Shown in pieces: positions 10,627 to 23,792 of a DNA stretch of 64,000 nt; position 1 is the stretch's first letter, and the number at the start of each line of letters is the position of its first letter. The notes under the pieces were generated by a model. The model did no database searches. It was not told the origin of the DNA and saw nothing but the letters and a program-made list of their open reading frames with translations. This stretch comes from Priestia megaterium (GTDB lineage Bacteria > Bacillota > Bacilli > Bacillales > Bacillaceae_H), in the NCBI RefSeq assembly GCF_009497655.1, contig NZ_CP023317.1, positions 4,431,501 through 4,495,500 on the forward strand. The letters run 5' to 3'. The position numbers and the translations under genes are program-made.

Positions 10627-11890
10627 ATGCTGATGTTTTGCTGCCTTCTTGAATAGTAGATCCGTCTTCTAATACGAACTTAGGAGCCGCTTGATCACGA
10701 ACTGTTTCACCTGTGATAATACATTTTGTAATATCATCACGTGAAGGAAGATCAAACATTACATCTAACATAATACCTTCAATGATTGAACGTAGACCAC
10801 GAGCACCTGTTTTACGCTCGATTGCTTTTTTAGAAATTTCTACTAAAGCCTCGTCTTCGAACTCAAGTTCAACGTCATCAAGTTCAAGCATTTTTTGATA
10901 TTGTTTCACTAGTGCATTTTTCGGTTTTGTTAAAATCTCAACTAGCGCTTCTTCATCAAGAGGCACTAAGCTAGCAGTAACCGGTAAACGACCAATAAAC
11001 TCTGGAATTAAACCAAATTTTAATAAATCTTCCGGTAATACTTTTGCTAGTAACTCTTTTTCTGTAAAGTCTTGTTGTTTTGTTTCTGAACCGAAACCAA
11101 TTACTTTTTTACCTAGACGGCGCTTAATAATAGGTTCGATTCCGTCAAACGCACCACCGCAAATAAATAAGATATTTGTTGTATCAATTTGAATAAATTC
11201 TTGATGAGGGTGTTTGCGTCCACCTTGAGGAGGAACACTTGCTACAGTACCTTCTAAGATTTTAAGAAGAGCCTGCTGCACACCTTCACCTGATACATCA
11301 CGTGTAATAGATGGGTTTTCAGACTTACGCGCTACTTTATCAATTTCATCGATGTAGATGATACCTTTTTCAGCTTTCTCCACATCGTAATCAGCTGATT
11401 GAATTAATTTTAATAAGATGTTTTCAACATCTTCTCCTACATAACCCGCTTCTGTTAGAGATGTTGCATCTGCAATCGCAAACGGTACGTTTAAAATACG
11501 AGCCAATGTTTGAGCTAGTAAAGTTTTACCGCTTCCTGTAGGTCCAATTAATGCAATATTACTTTTTGATAACTCAACGTCATCAATTTTACTGTTTGAA
11601 TTGATTCGTTTGTAATGGTTGTATACTGCAACAGATAACGATTTTTTCGCATCCTCTTGACCAATTACATACTCATCTAAAATGTCACGAATTTCTTTTG
11701 GTTTTGGTACATCTTTAAATTCTACTTCTTCTTCTGTACCTAACTCTTCTTCTACGATTTCCGTGCAAAGTTCAATACATTCATCGCATATGTAAACACC
11801 TGGACCCGCAACTAACTTGCGTACTTGTTCTTGTGTTTTACCACAAAATGAGCATTTTAACTGCCCTTTTTCATCGTTAAATTTAAACAT
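10625..11890 (-). CDS. clpX: ATP-dependent Clp protease ATP-binding subunit ClpX
   Basis: AAA+ unfoldase that feeds substrates to ClpP. The 421-residue protein has the N-terminal zinc domain with Cys13, Cys16, Cys35 and Cys38, Walker A GPTGSGKT near 116, Walker [10 protein letters not shown] near 180, the IGF loop (VIGFGSE) used to dock ClpP, and the sensor-2 motif GARGLRS. I chose the ATG at 11890 (MFKFNDEKG), which has AAGGGGTG upstream; a GTG three codons earlier also lies in frame. ClpX lies downstream of tig, as in B. subtilis. Confidence 0.97.
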   Translation of the reverse strand: MFKFNDEKGQLKCSFCGKTQEQVRKLVAGPGVYICDECIELCTEIVEEELGTEEEVEFKDVPKPKEIRDILDEYVIGQEDAKKSLSVAVYNHYKRINSNSKIDDVELSKSNIALIGPTGSGKTLLAQTLARILNVPFAIADATSLTEAGYVGEDVENILLKLIQSADYDVEKAEKGIIYIDEIDKVARKSENPSITRDVSGEGVQQALLKILEGTVASVPPQGGRKHPHQEFIQIDTTNILFICGGAFDGIEPIIKRRLGKKVIGFGSETKQQDFTEKELLAKVLPEDLLKFGLIPEFIGRLPVTASLVPLDEEALVEILTKPKNALVKQYQKMLELDDVELEFEDEALVEISKKAIERKTGARGLRSIIEGIMLDVMFDLPSRDDITKCIITGETVRDQAAPKFVLEDGSTIQEGSKTSA

Positions 11891-12232
11891 AATTTTCACC
11901 CCTTGTAGTATTTACTAAAGTGCTCGAAGCTGATTTCTATCCGCGCTATAGCCCAACAACATGAACAACTCATCTATTTGTAGGTAAATGCCCCTCTTTA
12001 TCACATAGTAAAAGCGCTATGAAAAGATTTGTATTGCATTTTACCATACATTTTCTTGAATAGATACTAAAACGTTTTATGTATATGTTGTTGATGAGCA
12101 TAACAGAATGAAGATCTGCTATTATATAGTGTCCTCTTATTGGGCCTATTTCATAACCACGGATTTCAAACAATGGGTTAAAGCTGCTTCTACGGTGTTG
12201 GTTATGATATAAAAAAACTATTGAAGTTTATA
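11891..12232. other. Intergenic region tig-clpX without a convincing gene
   Basis: The 340 bases hold the clpX leader. A TATAAT lies on the minus strand at 12121-12126 but without a good -35 element. A 67-codon open frame at 11970-12173 lacks a ribosome site and family resemblance, so I do not call it. Confidence 0.4.
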
Positions 12233-12264
12233 AAACAAGGCACGATCAAGTCGCGCCTTGTTTC
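12233..12264 (-). terminator. tig terminator
   Basis: AAACAAGGC and GCCTTGTTT, with an inner CGA/TCG pair, form a hairpin ten bases past the tig stop. Confidence 0.7.
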
Positions 12265-12274
12265 TTACTTACTA

Positions 12275-13561
12275 TTATGCAACAGCTTTGCTGTTTTCTA
12301 CAAGAAATTCAACTGCTTTACGTACTTTCATGTCTTCTTTAATGCTATCAAGACTGCCAAGCACTTTCTTAATTTCTTCGACAGGCATGTTGTACATTCC
12401 TGCCATGTTTTCTAATTCTTTTTCTACTTCTTCTTCGCTTACTTCAAGATTTTCAGCTTTTGAAATAGCTTCTAGCGTTAAGTTGATTTTCACACGCTTT
12501 TCAGCATCCGGACGCATTTGGTCGCGAAGAGCTTTTTCATCTTGACCTGAGAATTGGAAGTAAAGTTCAAGGTTAAGACCTTGCATTTGTAAACGTTGTT
12601 CAAACTCTTGCATCATACGATCCATTTCAGTGTTGAACATTGCTTCTGGAATTTCTACTTCAGCATTTTCAGCAGCTTTTTCTACTAAAGTGTCGCGAAG
12701 AGCTGATTCTGCTTGGTTTTCTTTATCGCTTTGTAATTTTTCTTTTGTTTTTGCTTTTAACGCTTCTAAAGTTTCTACTTCTTCATCTACGTCTTTTGCA
12801 AACTCATCGTCTAAAGCTGGAAGCTCTTTAGATTTGATTTCGTGTAATTTCACTTTGAATTTAGCAGCTTTACCAGCTAGCTCTTCAGCGTGATACTCTT
12901 CAGGGAATGTTACTTCCACTTCTTTTTCAGCGCCTACTTCAAGACCAACTAGTTGCTCTTCAAAGCCAGGGATGAATGTGTTAGAACCGATTTCTAAAGA
13001 ATAGTTTTCGCCTTTTCCGCCTTCAAATGCTTCGCCATCAACGAAACCTTCAAAGTCGATTACAGCTGTATCGCCTTCAGCTACTGTTCCTTCTTCTTTA
13101 ACAACTAGTTCAGCGTGACGCTCTTGAAGTGTTTTTAATTCAGCTTCAACGTCTTCATCTGTTACAGTTGTATCTACTTTTTCTACTTCTAAGTTTTTGT
13201 ATTCGCCTAATTTAACTTCAGGCTTAACAGTTACTTTAGCAGTGAAAACTAGAGGTTGTCCTTTTTCGATTGTTTCAACATCGATTTCTGGACGATCAAC
13301 CGGCTCGATACCAGCTTCAACAATTGCATTGCTGTAAGCTTCAGGTAATAAGATGTCTAGTGCATCTTGGTATAAAGATTCTACGCCAAAACGTTTTTCG
13401 AAAAGTGGACGAGGCATTTTACCTTTACGGAACCCTGGTACGTTTACTTGTTTTACAACTTTTGTGAATGCTTTATCTAAGGCTTTATCAAACTCAGCAG
13501 CTTCAACTTCTACTGTTAAAACGCCTTGATTTCCTTCTTGTTTTTCCCATTTTGCAGACAT
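12275..13561 (-). CDS. tig: Trigger factor, ribosome-associated chaperone and prolyl isomerase
   Basis: Binds nascent chains at the ribosome exit tunnel. The 428-residue acidic protein has the ribosome-binding N-domain with the signature GFRKGKMPR near 43-51, an FKBP-type isomerase domain (about 150-245, with [16 protein letters not shown]) and the long helical C-terminal chaperone arms. Length and domain order are typical. The ATG at 13561 has GGAGGG upstream. A promoter about 200 bases upstream gives a long leader. Confidence 0.97.
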   Translation of the reverse strand: MSAKWEKQEGNQGVLTVEVEAAEFDKALDKAFTKVVKQVNVPGFRKGKMPRPLFEKRFGVESLYQDALDILLPEAYSNAIVEAGIEPVDRPEIDVETIEKGQPLVFTAKVTVKPEVKLGEYKNLEVEKVDTTVTDEDVEAELKTLQERHAELVVKEEGTVAEGDTAVIDFEGFVDGEAFEGGKGENYSLEIGSNTFIPGFEEQLVGLEVGAEKEVEVTFPEEYHAEELAGKAAKFKVKLHEIKSKELPALDDEFAKDVDEEVETLEALKAKTKEKLQSDKENQAESALRDTLVEKAAENAEVEIPEAMFNTEMDRMMQEFEQRLQMQGLNLELYFQFSGQDEKALRDQMRPDAEKRVKINLTLEAISKAENLEVSEEEVEKELENMAGMYNMPVEEIKKVLGSLDSIKEDMKVRKAVEFLVENSKAVA

Positions 13562-13658
13562 GAATGTTTCCCTCCAAAATCATTTTAAGTAGTGATTTCT
13601 AAATTAGATAATGCAGATAGCCTATCAGTTCAAACCTCAATCATTATCTATTTAACTC

Positions 13659-13681
13659 CCTACTACTTTAAAGTAAGTAGG
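13659..13681 (-). other. Dyad in the tig leader
   Basis: CCTACTACTTT faces AAAGTAAGTAGG around the central TTTAAA, an 11-bp stem with one bulge and almost no loop. It lies in the untranslated leader between the tig promoter and its ribosome site. Function unknown. Confidence 0.35.
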
Positions 13682-13740
13682 AATGTAATGTAAAGATGAA
13701 ATTCTACTATACGTATTTAAGTGCATTTTACAACCATTAT

Positions 13741-13768
13741 ATTATAACATACAACAATGACGTTTCAA
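13741..13768 (-). promoter_or_regulatory. Sigma-A promoter of tig
   Basis: Minus strand TTGAAA (13763-13768), 16-base spacer, TATAAT (13741-13746). Confidence 0.7.
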
Positions 13769-13782
13769 CTAAACACCACATT

Positions 13783-14784
13783 TTATATAAAAGAAATTTC
13801 TTCAATTTCTTTTAGCTCTTTAATTGCCTTTCGTAATTCAGCTGCGGAGAAACTTCCGTCTTCCTCTGCTACAGCTGCATCTGACTCTTCTCCTTGCATC
13901 ATCAGACTAACAGCATACACCGCTTCTGTCCAAAGTTTTACATTATCACCCGGTAAAAACGGAAATGTTATAAATAAATGACGCTGCCATATTTCAACGG
14001 CAACCTGCAGCAATGTAGGATTTTCATGCTCCAGCTTTTCCGTCAGCTGCGCTTCTACTTGCTCGGCAAACAAATACGGTGTTGTTCGTTGAAGCTGAAG
14101 CGCATTTACTTTTTTCGTCTCTCCAAACTTACTAATCATAAAATCAATGTCTACTTCTTCTTCCATGACTGTTTTTAAAGCGACTGTTTTTACGATAGGG
14201 TGAATAGCTTCAGATGAAAATAGCTGTTCCAGAAAGAAGCGCTGCTTTTCAATTCTCTTTGTTTTTAATGAATGAACCCATTCAAGCTGATCTTGAATAT
14301 TGTCTAGAACTGTGAATGATTTAAACTGCTCTATCTGTTCTTCTTCTGTTTGTTCTTCTATGACTTGTTCTTGATTCATTCTATTTTTGCAGAACTCCAA
14401 TAGCTGATAAAGCTGTTCAGCATGTTCAGAAGGGAGTTTGTGTTCTTGAATAACTGTTTGTAGAGTGACATATCCTTCATGATAATGACCAAGCTGAATT
14501 AACACCATGAGGTACATTTGCAAATTATGATAATAATCGCCAATATCTTCTTTCAGCATTTGCTCACATAATTCCTTAGCTATGCCTGCATCACCGAGCT
14601 CCACGTGACAAATAACAAGGCCAAGCAAAATTTCATGATGCTTATTATCAAGTTCGTAGGCCTGCTCAAATAAAGGAAGTGCTTCTTGAAATTGCTTGTG
14701 CTGCATATGTTCTGTAGCTTTTTCAACCAACCGTTCTTTTAATAGAGGAAAAGCTACAATTTTGTTTTGTTGTTCATTCGACAT
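13783..14784 (-). CDS. ysoA: Tetratricopeptide-repeat protein (YsoA-like)
   Basis: A soluble 333-residue protein. The N-terminal half (about 15-140) contains three TPR-like helical pairs, for example EALPLFEQAYELDNKHHEILLGLV and the following GDAGIAKELCEQML unit. The C-terminal half is helical and acidic without a known motif, ending in a KAIKELKEIEEISFI tail. Position between leuD and tig matches B. subtilis ysoA. Molecular role unknown; TPR domains usually mediate protein contacts. Confidence 0.8.
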   Translation of the reverse strand: MSNEQQNKIVAFPLLKERLVEKATEHMQHKQFQEALPLFEQAYELDNKHHEILLGLVICHVELGDAGIAKELCEQMLKEDIGDYYHNLQMYLMVLIQLGHYHEGYVTLQTVIQEHKLPSEHAEQLYQLLEFCKNRMNQEQVIEEQTEEEQIEQFKSFTVLDNIQDQLEWVHSLKTKRIEKQRFFLEQLFSSEAIHPIVKTVALKTVMEEEVDIDFMISKFGETKKVNALQLQRTTPYLFAEQVEAQLTEKLEHENPTLLQVAVEIWQRHLFITFPFLPGDNVKLWTEAVYAVSLMMQGEESDAAVAEEDGSFSAAELRKAIKELKEIEEISFI

Positions 14785-14845
14785 GTTTTCTCCCCACTTC
14801 GCGGTCCATTTGCTTTACAGTTTAGCAATTGAATTAACGGAACGC

Positions 14846-14883
14846 AAAAAAATCGAGCAAAATCATCATTTTGCTCGATTTTT
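14846..14883 (-). terminator. Terminator of the ilv-leu operon
   Basis: AAATCGAGCAAAATGATG-type stem: ATCGAGCAAAAT pairs with ATTTTGCTCGAT, with A- and T-runs outside. It lies immediately downstream of leuD. Confidence 0.9.
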
Positions 14884-14885
14884 GG

Positions 14886-15476
14886 TTAATATCTTACCGT
14901 TTTTGCTTCATAAGCAGAAATGTCGTCTTCAAAAGAAAGCGTATAGCCAATTTCATCATATCCGTTAACAAGCATATATTTCCAATGGCCATTGATCTCA
15001 AACGTACGTTCAAAACCTGCTTCATCGGTAATTTTTTGCTGATGAAGATCGATTGTACAGGCGTAAGAAGCACTTTGAGACTCTTTCATTAAATAGGAAA
15101 CATCTTCTTTTGGTAAAACAATAGGTAAAATACCATTTTTTAGACAGTTTTGTTTAAAAATATCCGCAAATGACGGTGCGATAATGGCACGGAACCCATA
15201 GTCTAAAAGCGCCCATGGAGCGTGTTCACGTGACGAACCACACCCGAAGTTCTCGTCAGCTACAAGAATTGTTGCTCCTTGATTTTGAGGCTGATTTAGT
15301 TCAAACGTTTCATTTAACGTTTCATCTTCATTATATCGCCAATCAAAAAAGAGAAATTGGCCAAAGCCAGTACGCTCAATTCTTTTCAAAAATTGCTTTG
15401 GGATAATTTGATCAGTATCTACGTTTGCTCGGTCGAGACCTGCTACTTTTCCTGTATGGATTGTAAAAGCATTCAT
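14886..15476 (-). CDS. leuD: 3-isopropylmalate dehydratase small subunit
   Basis: Swivel subunit of isopropylmalate isomerase, which converts 2- to 3-isopropylmalate with LeuC. The 196-residue protein has DRANVDTDQIIPKQFL near 15-29 and the conserved GCGSSREHAPWAL near 77-89. Last gene of the ilv-leu operon, 14 bases after leuC. Confidence 0.97.
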   Translation of the reverse strand: MNAFTIHTGKVAGLDRANVDTDQIIPKQFLKRIERTGFGQFLFFDWRYNEDETLNETFELNQPQNQGATILVADENFGCGSSREHAPWALLDYGFRAIIAPSFADIFKQNCLKNGILPIVLPKEDVSYLMKESQSASYACTIDLHQQKITDEAGFERTFEINGHWKYMLVNGYDEIGYTLSFEDDISAYEAKTVRY

Positions 15477-15490
15477 CTGTGTTCTCCTCC

Positions 15491-16906
15491 TTATCGCACC
15501 GCTTGTTCTTGTAGTTTGCGTACATCAACAAAATGTCCATATACCGCTGCCGCTGCTGCCATTACCGGGCTTACTAAATGCGTTCTGGCACCTTTTCCTT
15601 GACGTCCTTCAAAGTTTCGATTAGAAGTGGACGCACAGTGTTCGCCTTGTGGAACTAAGTCAGAGTTCATGCCTAGACACATGCTGCAGCCCGAGTCTCT
15701 CCATTCAAAGCCTGCTTCAATAAAAATAGCAGATAACCCTTCTTCTTCAGCCACTCGCTTTACTTTTTGAGAACCTGGTACAATCATCGCTCGCACATCT
15801 GGTGACACTTTCTTTCCTTTAATAAAGGCTGCCACGTCACGAAGATCAGACAAACGAGCATTTGTACATGAACCGATAAATACATGCTGAACTGGGATCT
15901 CTTCTATTGCCATGCCGGGCTGTAAGCCCATATACTCAAGTGCTCGTGACAAAGACTTTTTCTCAGCTTCTGTTGTACACTCTTCTAATGTAGGAACTTG
16001 CTTGCTAACATAAGAACTCATCGCCGGGTTTGTTCCCCATGTTACAACAGGCTCAATTGTATCTGCATCAATTTCTAGCGTTTCATCGTATGTTGCACCT
16101 TCATCTGTTGCTAAAGCTGCCCAAGCTTCCACTGCTTTTTCAAACTGTTCTCCTTTAGGAGCATACTGACGCCCTTTAATATAAGAGAAAGTAACATCAT
16201 CTGGACTGATTAAACCAGCTTTTGCACCGGCTTCAATAGACATATTACAAATAGTCATGCGCTCTTCCATTGAAAGGTCGCGAATACATTCGCCCGTAAA
16301 TTCTACGATTGAACCCGTTCCAAAATTCACGCCGAATTTTTGAATAATTGCTAACACAATGTCCTTAGCATAAACACCAGGCTGTTTTTTGCCATTTACT
16401 TTCACTTGTAGCGTTTTTGGTTTCGCTTGCCATAGCGTTTGCGTTGCTAAAACATGTTCTACCTCACTCGTTCCTATACCAAAAGCAAGCGCTCCAAATG
16501 CACCGTGAGTAGATGTATGGCTATCTCCGCACACAATGGTTTTTCCAGGCTGCGTCAATCCTAATTCCGGTCCAATGATATGCACAATTCCTTGCTCTTC
16601 GCTTGTTAAATCTAAAAGCTTCACACCAAACTCATGACAGTTTTCAGATAGTTTGTCTACTTGTTTCTTTGCAATCGGATCTTTAATATTAAAACGGTCA
16701 ACCGTTGGAATATTGTGATCCATTGTAGCAAACGTTAAGTCCGGACGCTTCACTTGACGATTTGCCACGCGAAGACCTTCGAATGCTTGAGGAGACGTTA
16801 CTTCATGAATAAGATGAAGATCGATATATAATAAGTCCGGCTTCCCCTCTTCTCGACGTACAACATGTTGTTCCCAAAGCTTATCAATAATTGTTTTTGG
16901 TTTCAT
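15491..16906 (-). CDS. leuC: 3-isopropylmalate dehydratase large subunit
   Basis: Aconitase-family [4Fe-4S] enzyme; forms isopropylmalate isomerase with LeuD. The 471-residue protein carries the cluster cysteines in [12 protein letters not shown] near 346 and in the [10 protein letters not shown] segment near 405-414, plus [11 protein letters not shown] near 130. The leuB-leuC gap of 58 bases contains a 10-bp hairpin. Confidence 0.97.
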   Translation of the reverse strand: MKPKTIIDKLWEQHVVRREEGKPDLLYIDLHLIHEVTSPQAFEGLRVANRQVKRPDLTFATMDHNIPTVDRFNIKDPIAKKQVDKLSENCHEFGVKLLDLTSEEQGIVHIIGPELGLTQPGKTIVCGDSHTSTHGAFGALAFGIGTSEVEHVLATQTLWQAKPKTLQVKVNGKKQPGVYAKDIVLAIIQKFGVNFGTGSIVEFTGECIRDLSMEERMTICNMSIEAGAKAGLISPDDVTFSYIKGRQYAPKGEQFEKAVEAWAALATDEGATYDETLEIDADTIEPVVTWGTNPAMSSYVSKQVPTLEECTTEAEKKSLSRALEYMGLQPGMAIEEIPVQHVFIGSCTNARLSDLRDVAAFIKGKKVSPDVRAMIVPGSQKVKRVAEEEGLSAIFIEAGFEWRDSGCSMCLGMNSDLVPQGEHCASTSNRNFEGRQGKGARTHLVSPVMAAAAAVYGHFVDVRKLQEQAVR

Positions 16907-16934
16907 ACTGCTCCTCCTTTCTGATTATGAAAAA

Positions 16935-16959
16935 CGTTTCTCACAAAACGTGAGAAACG
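16935..16959 (-). other. Intercistronic hairpin between leuB and leuC
   Basis: CGTTTCTCAC (16935-16944) and GTGAGAAACG (16950-16959) form a perfect 10-bp stem with a five-base loop and no T-run. It could protect or punctuate a processed operon mRNA. Confidence 0.5.
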
Positions 16960-16964
16960 CATGA

Positions 16965-18074
16965 TTAACTGTAAGCTGTCATAATGCTTGAAATGGCAGA
17001 ATCGTTGGCAATAACCGCAGTTATTGCATCCACCATTTTATCGGTACCTAAATAATGATTACCGTCTGCTAAGTCAGCTGTTCGATGACCTGCATGTAAT
17101 ACACTTTCAACCGCTTGTTCAATCACCGCTGCTTCTGTTTCTAATCCAAATGAATGTCTAAGCAACATTGCTGCAGATAAAATAGCAGCAATCGGATTAG
17201 CTTTGTTTTGTCCAGCAATGTCTGGTGCAGAACCGTGAACCGGTTCGTATAAAGATGGACCATCAACCGTTAAACTCGCAGATGGAAGCATCCCTAACGA
17301 TCCTGTCAGCATAGAAGCCTCATCACTCAAAATATCACCAAACATATTTTCAGTTACCACTACATCAAAATATTTCGGATTACGAATTAACTGCATAGCA
17401 GCTGAATCTACAAGCATATGCTCAAGCTCTACATCCGGGTAGTCTTTTGCTACTTCTTCAGCTACTTCACGCCACACTCGACTAGACTCAAGCACATTCG
17501 CTTTATCAACCGACGTTACCTTTTTACGTCGATTTACAGCCGTTTCAAACGCTTGGCGAATAATCCTTTCTATTTCTGTACGCTTATAAAATAACGTGTC
17601 GACAACTGTCTCTTCATTTCCTTCTGTTCGACGCTCGCTAGGCTGACCAAAATATAAGCCCCCTGTTAGCTCACGAACGATAATGAAGTCAACACCTTCA
17701 ATGTATTCTTTTTTCAAAGGAGAGGCATCTGCTAAGCTATCATAAAACGTCACTGGACGAAGGTTAGCATATAAATCCAATTCTTTTCGAATAGCTAGCA
17801 AACCTTTTTCTGGTCGCAAATGTGAAGGGTTACGATCCCATTTTGGCCCTCCAACGGATCCAAGTAAGACGGCATCCGCCTGCTTACAAATCTCAATTGT
17901 ACTTTCTGGAAGAGGTGTGCCAGCCTCATCAATTGCAGCTCCGCCAATTAATCCATACGTAAACTCGAATTGATGATCAAAGCGCTCTCCAATTGCTTTT
18001 AAAACGGCAACAGCGCCTTTGGTTACTTCTGTTCCTACGCCGTCACCTGGTAATACAGCGACTTTTTTTGTCAT
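16965..18074 (-). CDS. leuB: 3-isopropylmalate dehydrogenase
   Basis: NAD-dependent oxidative decarboxylation of 3-isopropylmalate in leucine synthesis. The 369-residue protein has the N-terminal [13 protein letters not shown], the [10 protein letters not shown] segment near 136-145, metal ligands in [12 protein letters not shown] near 246 and the NAD-loop [12 protein letters not shown] near 279-290. Follows leuA by 19 bases. Confidence 0.97.
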   Translation of the reverse strand: MTKKVAVLPGDGVGTEVTKGAVAVLKAIGERFDHQFEFTYGLIGGAAIDEAGTPLPESTIEICKQADAVLLGSVGGPKWDRNPSHLRPEKGLLAIRKELDLYANLRPVTFYDSLADASPLKKEYIEGVDFIIVRELTGGLYFGQPSERRTEGNEETVVDTLFYKRTEIERIIRQAFETAVNRRKKVTSVDKANVLESSRVWREVAEEVAKDYPDVELEHMLVDSAAMQLIRNPKYFDVVVTENMFGDILSDEASMLTGSLGMLPSASLTVDGPSLYEPVHGSAPDIAGQNKANPIAAILSAAMLLRHSFGLETEAAVIEQAVESVLHAGHRTADLADGNHYLGTDKMVDAITAVIANDSAISSIMTAYS

Positions 18075-18093
18075 GGTGGTCTCTCCCTTCAGT

Positions 18094-20656
<2,563 letters not shown>

Positions 20657-20705
20657 TTAGTTTATATAGTTTTATATAGTTTACTTTTTTAGTAACTAGC
20701 TAGAA

Positions 20706-21218
20706 TTAAATGATTGATGAAAGTTTGGCTGCTGCTTTTTGCGTACCGCGCGGAACAGCTACTGTCCCTGTGCGCGTTACTTCTTTTAATCCATAAGGCT
20801 GAAGTAAATCAATCATCGCTTCAATCTTGCTGGATTCACCTGTTACTTGAATAATTAAGCTGTCGCGGCTTACATCAATGATGGTTGCACGGAAAGGCTC
20901 AATTACTGCATAAAGTTCGTTACGGCTCGCAGGTGTAGATGCTACTTTCATTAAAGCAAGCTCTCTTGACACCACGGCTTGATCCGTAATATCTTGAACT
21001 TTCAACACGTCAATCTGCTTGTTTAACTGCTTAATCACTTGTTCAGCAGCATTGTCATGCTCTACGTTTACGACAAACGTCATGCGTGATACATCTTCAG
21101 ATTCAGTGTGTCCTACCGAAATACTCTCAATATTGAAATTTCTTTTTGTAAATAACCCCGTTACGCGATTTAAAACGCCCGCACGGTTTAATACAGTTGC
21201 TGTAATGATTCGCTTCAT
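20706..21218 (-). CDS. ilvH: Acetolactate synthase small (regulatory) subunit
   Basis: Valine-sensing regulatory subunit. The 170-residue protein has an N-terminal ACT domain ([19 protein letters not shown] with the [10 protein letters not shown] turn) and the ALS_ss_C domain (about 80-160). Its ATG overlaps the ilvB stop by four bases. Confidence 0.96.
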   Translation of the reverse strand: MKRIITATVLNRAGVLNRVTGLFTKRNFNIESISVGHTESEDVSRMTFVVNVEHDNAAEQVIKQLNKQIDVLKVQDITDQAVVSRELALMKVASTPASRNELYAVIEPFRATIIDVSRDSLIIQVTGESSKIEAMIDLLQPYGLKEVTRTGTVAVPRGTQKAAAKLSSII

Positions 21219-22921
21219 GGTTTCACCCCTACCATTTCATGTAATCCTTTTCCAGGTGCAACCATTGGATATACGTTTTCTTTAGGTGCGACAAAGAAGT
21301 TTAGTAAAACAGGTCCATCTGTTTCCATTGCTTCTTTCAGAGCCGCATGCGCTTCTTCTTCAGTAGAAGCTTGTAAACCTTTGATATCATAGGCTTCTGC
21401 AAGCTTCATTAAATTAGGCTGATTCGGAATTAAAGAGTGCGAGTAGCGTTCTTCATAGAAGATTTCCTGCCACTGACGAACCATTCCAAGCGACTGATTG
21501 TTAAGCACAACCACTTTAACAGGTAAGTTTAATTCTCTAATAACCCCTAATTCTTGAAGCGTCATTTGAAATCCACCGTCACCAACGACTGCTACAACTG
21601 TTTTATCTTTATTTGCCAGCTGAGCGCCGATTGCAGAAGGTAATCCAAAGCCCATGGTGCCAAGGCCACCTGAAGTTACCCATCGATCTGGATTATTAAA
21701 TGTGTAGTATTGAGCTACCCACATCTGATGTTGCCCAACGTCCGTTGTAACAACGGCATCTCCATTTGTATATTTGTGAAGCAACTCAACTACTTTTTGT
21801 GGTTTCAACACGTCCGCTGAGTTCTGATACCATAATGGATATTCTTGTTTCCACGCCGCTAATTTCTCATGCCATTTCGTATAATCTCCAACTTCTCCTT
21901 CTTGCAGAAGCAATTGCTTTAATACTTCTTTTGCATCTCCAACAATTGGAATCTTGGTTGGAACATTCTTTCCAATTTCCGCTGGGTCGATGTCAATGTG
22001 AGCAATTTTTGCATTTGGTGCAAAATGCTTTAAGTTACCTGTTACTCGGTCATCAAAGCGCGCCCCGATACTAATGAGAAGATCACTCTCATAAATTGCC
22101 ATGTTTGCTGTGTACGTTCCGTGCATGCCAGCCATTCCTAAATGAAGCGGATGATCTGCAGGAAAACAACCTAACCCTAAAAGCGTATTAATAACCGGAA
22201 TATTTTGACGCTCAGCATAATTTTTTAATTCTTCTGAACCTTTACTCAATAATACTCCCGCACCTGCTAGAATAACAGGTTTCTTTGCAGCTGCTACTGC
22301 GTCTGTTAACTTTTTAACCTGCAGCTGATTTGGAAAATAAGTTGGCTGATAGCCAGGTAAATCAATTTCTCCTTCATAATTAAATGTTCCATCACCCTGT
22401 GCCATATCTTTTGGAATGTCGATTAAGACTGGACCAGGTCTTCCTGTTGTCGCAATATGAAATGCCTCTTTGATGATTCTCGGCATGTCGCTGATATTGC
22501 GTACTTGATAGCTATGTTTTGTAATTGGCATTGTGATTCCTAATACATCTGCTTCTTGGAACGCGTCAGAACCAATTACACTTGAAGCTACTTGACCAGT
22601 AAAAACAACTAAAGGAAGTGAGTCAATCATCGCATCTGCCAAACCTGTTACGATATTTGTTGCACCAGGACCACTTGTTGCGATAACTACACCGGGTTTA
22701 CCTGAAATTCTTGCGTACCCTTCTGCTGCGTGAATTCCACCTTGTTCGTGACGAGCAAGTACGTGAAACATTCCTGAACCGTATAGCTTATCGTAAATCG
22801 GTAAAACGGCTCCCCCTGGGTAACCGAAGATGACGTCAACGTTTTCTCTTCTTAGAGATTCAATCAACATGTCAGCTCCATTCATTTGTGCCCCAGCGCT
22901 TACAGGTTCTTTCGTTTGCAT
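21215..22921 (-). CDS. ilvB: Acetolactate synthase large (catalytic) subunit
   Basis: Thiamin-diphosphate enzyme making acetolactate or acetohydroxybutyrate from pyruvate. The protein of about 568 residues has the catalytic glutamate in [13 protein letters not shown], the TPP N-domain [12 protein letters not shown] near 30, a FAD-type middle domain and the TPP/Mg motif [14 protein letters not shown] with the trailing NNQSLGM. I prefer the ATG at 22921, with GGGAG five bases upstream; an ATG at 22942 has its purine run touching the start codon. First gene of ilvBHC-leuABCD, behind the T-box leader. Confidence 0.95.
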   Translation of the reverse strand: MQTKEPVSAGAQMNGADMLIESLRRENVDVIFGYPGGAVLPIYDKLYGSGMFHVLARHEQGGIHAAEGYARISGKPGVVIATSGPGATNIVTGLADAMIDSLPLVVFTGQVASSVIGSDAFQEADVLGITMPITKHSYQVRNISDMPRIIKEAFHIATTGRPGPVLIDIPKDMAQGDGTFNYEGEIDLPGYQPTYFPNQLQVKKLTDAVAAAKKPVILAGAGVLLSKGSEELKNYAERQNIPVINTLLGLGCFPADHPLHLGMAGMHGTYTANMAIYESDLLISIGARFDDRVTGNLKHFAPNAKIAHIDIDPAEIGKNVPTKIPIVGDAKEVLKQLLLQEGEVGDYTKWHEKLAAWKQEYPLWYQNSADVLKPQKVVELLHKYTNGDAVVTTDVGQHQMWVAQYYTFNNPDRWVTSGGLGTMGFGLPSAIGAQLANKDKTVVAVVGDGGFQMTLQELGVIRELNLPVKVVVLNNQSLGMVRQWQEIFYEERYSHSLIPNQPNLMKLAEAYDIKGLQASTEEEAHAALKEAMETDGPVLLNFFVAPKENVYPMVAPGKGLHEMVGVKP

Positions 22922-22966
22922 ATTGGCTCCCACTTTTCTCATCCTTTCGTTTTCTAGATAAAAGAA

Positions 22967-23031
22967 AAAAGACTTCTCACCCCTAAATAGACCCTATCAA
23001 ATGATATAGGTCAAGGGGCGAAAAGTCTTTT
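22967..23031 (-). terminator. T-box-controlled terminator upstream of ilvB
   Basis: AAAAGACTTTTCGCCCCT and AGGGGTGAGAAGTCTTTT form a long stem ending in a T-run on the minus strand. It lies between the T-box sequence and ilvB and is the terminator that uncharged tRNA-Leu would relieve. Confidence 0.9.
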
Positions 23032-23260
23032 GTACTTTACGCGGTACCACCCTCGTTTGTAATCGTAATGATTACCTTATGAATGTATACTGTACATTCT
23101 TTTTGATAACGAGTGCTTTGGAAGTACACTCGGTCGCCCTTACTGAATTTCAGGGTGACACTCTGAGGTGAGTTCATTTTGACTTGGTAACGCCGGCTTC
23201 CAGCAACCCGACTCTCTGTTGATACCTAAACATCAAAACTACTTATCCTCTTCAACGTTT
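22967..23260 (-). ncRNA. T-box leader of the ilv-leu operon, leucine specifier
   Basis: The hallmark T-box sequence AGGGTGGTACCGCG lies on the minus strand at 23040-23053, followed by the terminator at 22967-23031. Upstream is a stem I region; the triplet CTC (23170-23172) in the context TGAACTCAC is a good specifier codon for leucine, as in the B. subtilis ilv-leu leader. Low charging of tRNA-Leu should stabilise the antiterminator and turn the operon on. The left boundary of stem I is approximate. Confidence 0.9.
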
Positions 23261-23327
23261 TAAAACGCTATATGCTTTTTGAACAATGCTTTACACATCA
23301 TATTTTAAATTAATTACAATTAATTAA

Positions 23328-23342
23328 AATTTTTAGAAAACT
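23328..23342 (-). promoter_or_regulatory. CodY-like box at ilvB
   Basis: Minus-strand AGTTTTCTAAAAATT matches the CodY motif AATTTTCWGAAAATT at 13 of 15 positions. It lies about 10-20 bases downstream of the predicted transcription start. CodY repression of ilv-leu is established in B. subtilis. Confidence 0.6.
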
Positions 23343-23356
23343 TATATTTGAGGACT

Positions 23357-23385
23357 ATCTTACGCCCATTTCTATGCATAGTCAA
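23357..23385 (-). promoter_or_regulatory. Sigma-A promoter of the ilv-leu operon
   Basis: TTGACT (23380-23385), 17-base spacer, TAAGAT (23357-23362) on the minus strand, about 95 bases before the T-box leader. Confidence 0.75.
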
Positions 23386-23431
23386 CCACTTTTCAAGATT
23401 TTTTTAGACAATTTAGACTAAACAGAATATT

Positions 23432-23445
23432 TGAATGCGTTTTCA
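23432..23445 (-). promoter_or_regulatory. cre-like CcpA site upstream of the ilvB promoter
   Basis: TGAATGCGTTTTCA, read on the plus strand, fits the cre pattern TGWNANCGNTNWCA with one mismatch. Its centre is near -88 from the predicted start. B. subtilis ilv-leu is directly activated by CcpA from a site near -96, so the position is apt. Confidence 0.5.
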
Positions 23446-23542
23446 TTATTGATGCAATAAGGGTTTATAGCCACTCAAAAAGTTTTTCTGAAACGTTCAT
23501 TTGTACACACTGAATGAACAAACATTCACTTTTAAGATAAAT

Positions 23543-23588
23543 AAAAAAATCCCGGCTTTTACTAAAAAGTAAAAGCCGGGATTTTTTT
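23543..23588 (-). terminator. Terminator after tRNA-Arg
   Basis: AAATCCCGGCTTTTACT pairs with AGTAAAAGCCGGGATTT, flanked by A- and T-runs. It begins six bases past the tRNA 3' end. Confidence 0.9.
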
Positions 23589-23593
23589 CTAGA

Positions 23594-23667
<74 letters not shown>

Positions 23668-23698
23668 ATAATGTTAAACTGTATCAAAGACAATACTT

Positions 23699-23727
23699 AT
23701 TATATTCAAATATAATTTAAAAGTCAA
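23699..23727 (-). promoter_or_regulatory. Sigma-A promoter of tRNA-Arg
   Basis: TTGACT (23722-23727), 17-base AT-rich spacer, TATAAT (23699-23704), about 30 bases ahead of the tRNA 5' end. Confidence 0.75.
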
Positions 23728-23746
23728 CGTTTTTTTGAAATTTTAT

Positions 23747-23776
23747 GAGAAGAGAGGTAAAAAACCTTCTCTTCTC
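23747..23776 (-). terminator. Possible terminator of the rph-rdgB-ysnB transcript
   Basis: GAGAAGAGAAGGT faces ACCTCTCTTCTC with one bulge, 17 bases past the ysnB stop. The T-run is poor. Confidence 0.45.
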
Positions 23777-23792
23777 CCTATATTTGGCTATA

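Noticed and set aside
11970-12173. 67-codon minus-strand ORF upstream of clpX
   Set aside because: No ribosome site, no family resemblance, low-complexity composition; it lies in the clpX leader.
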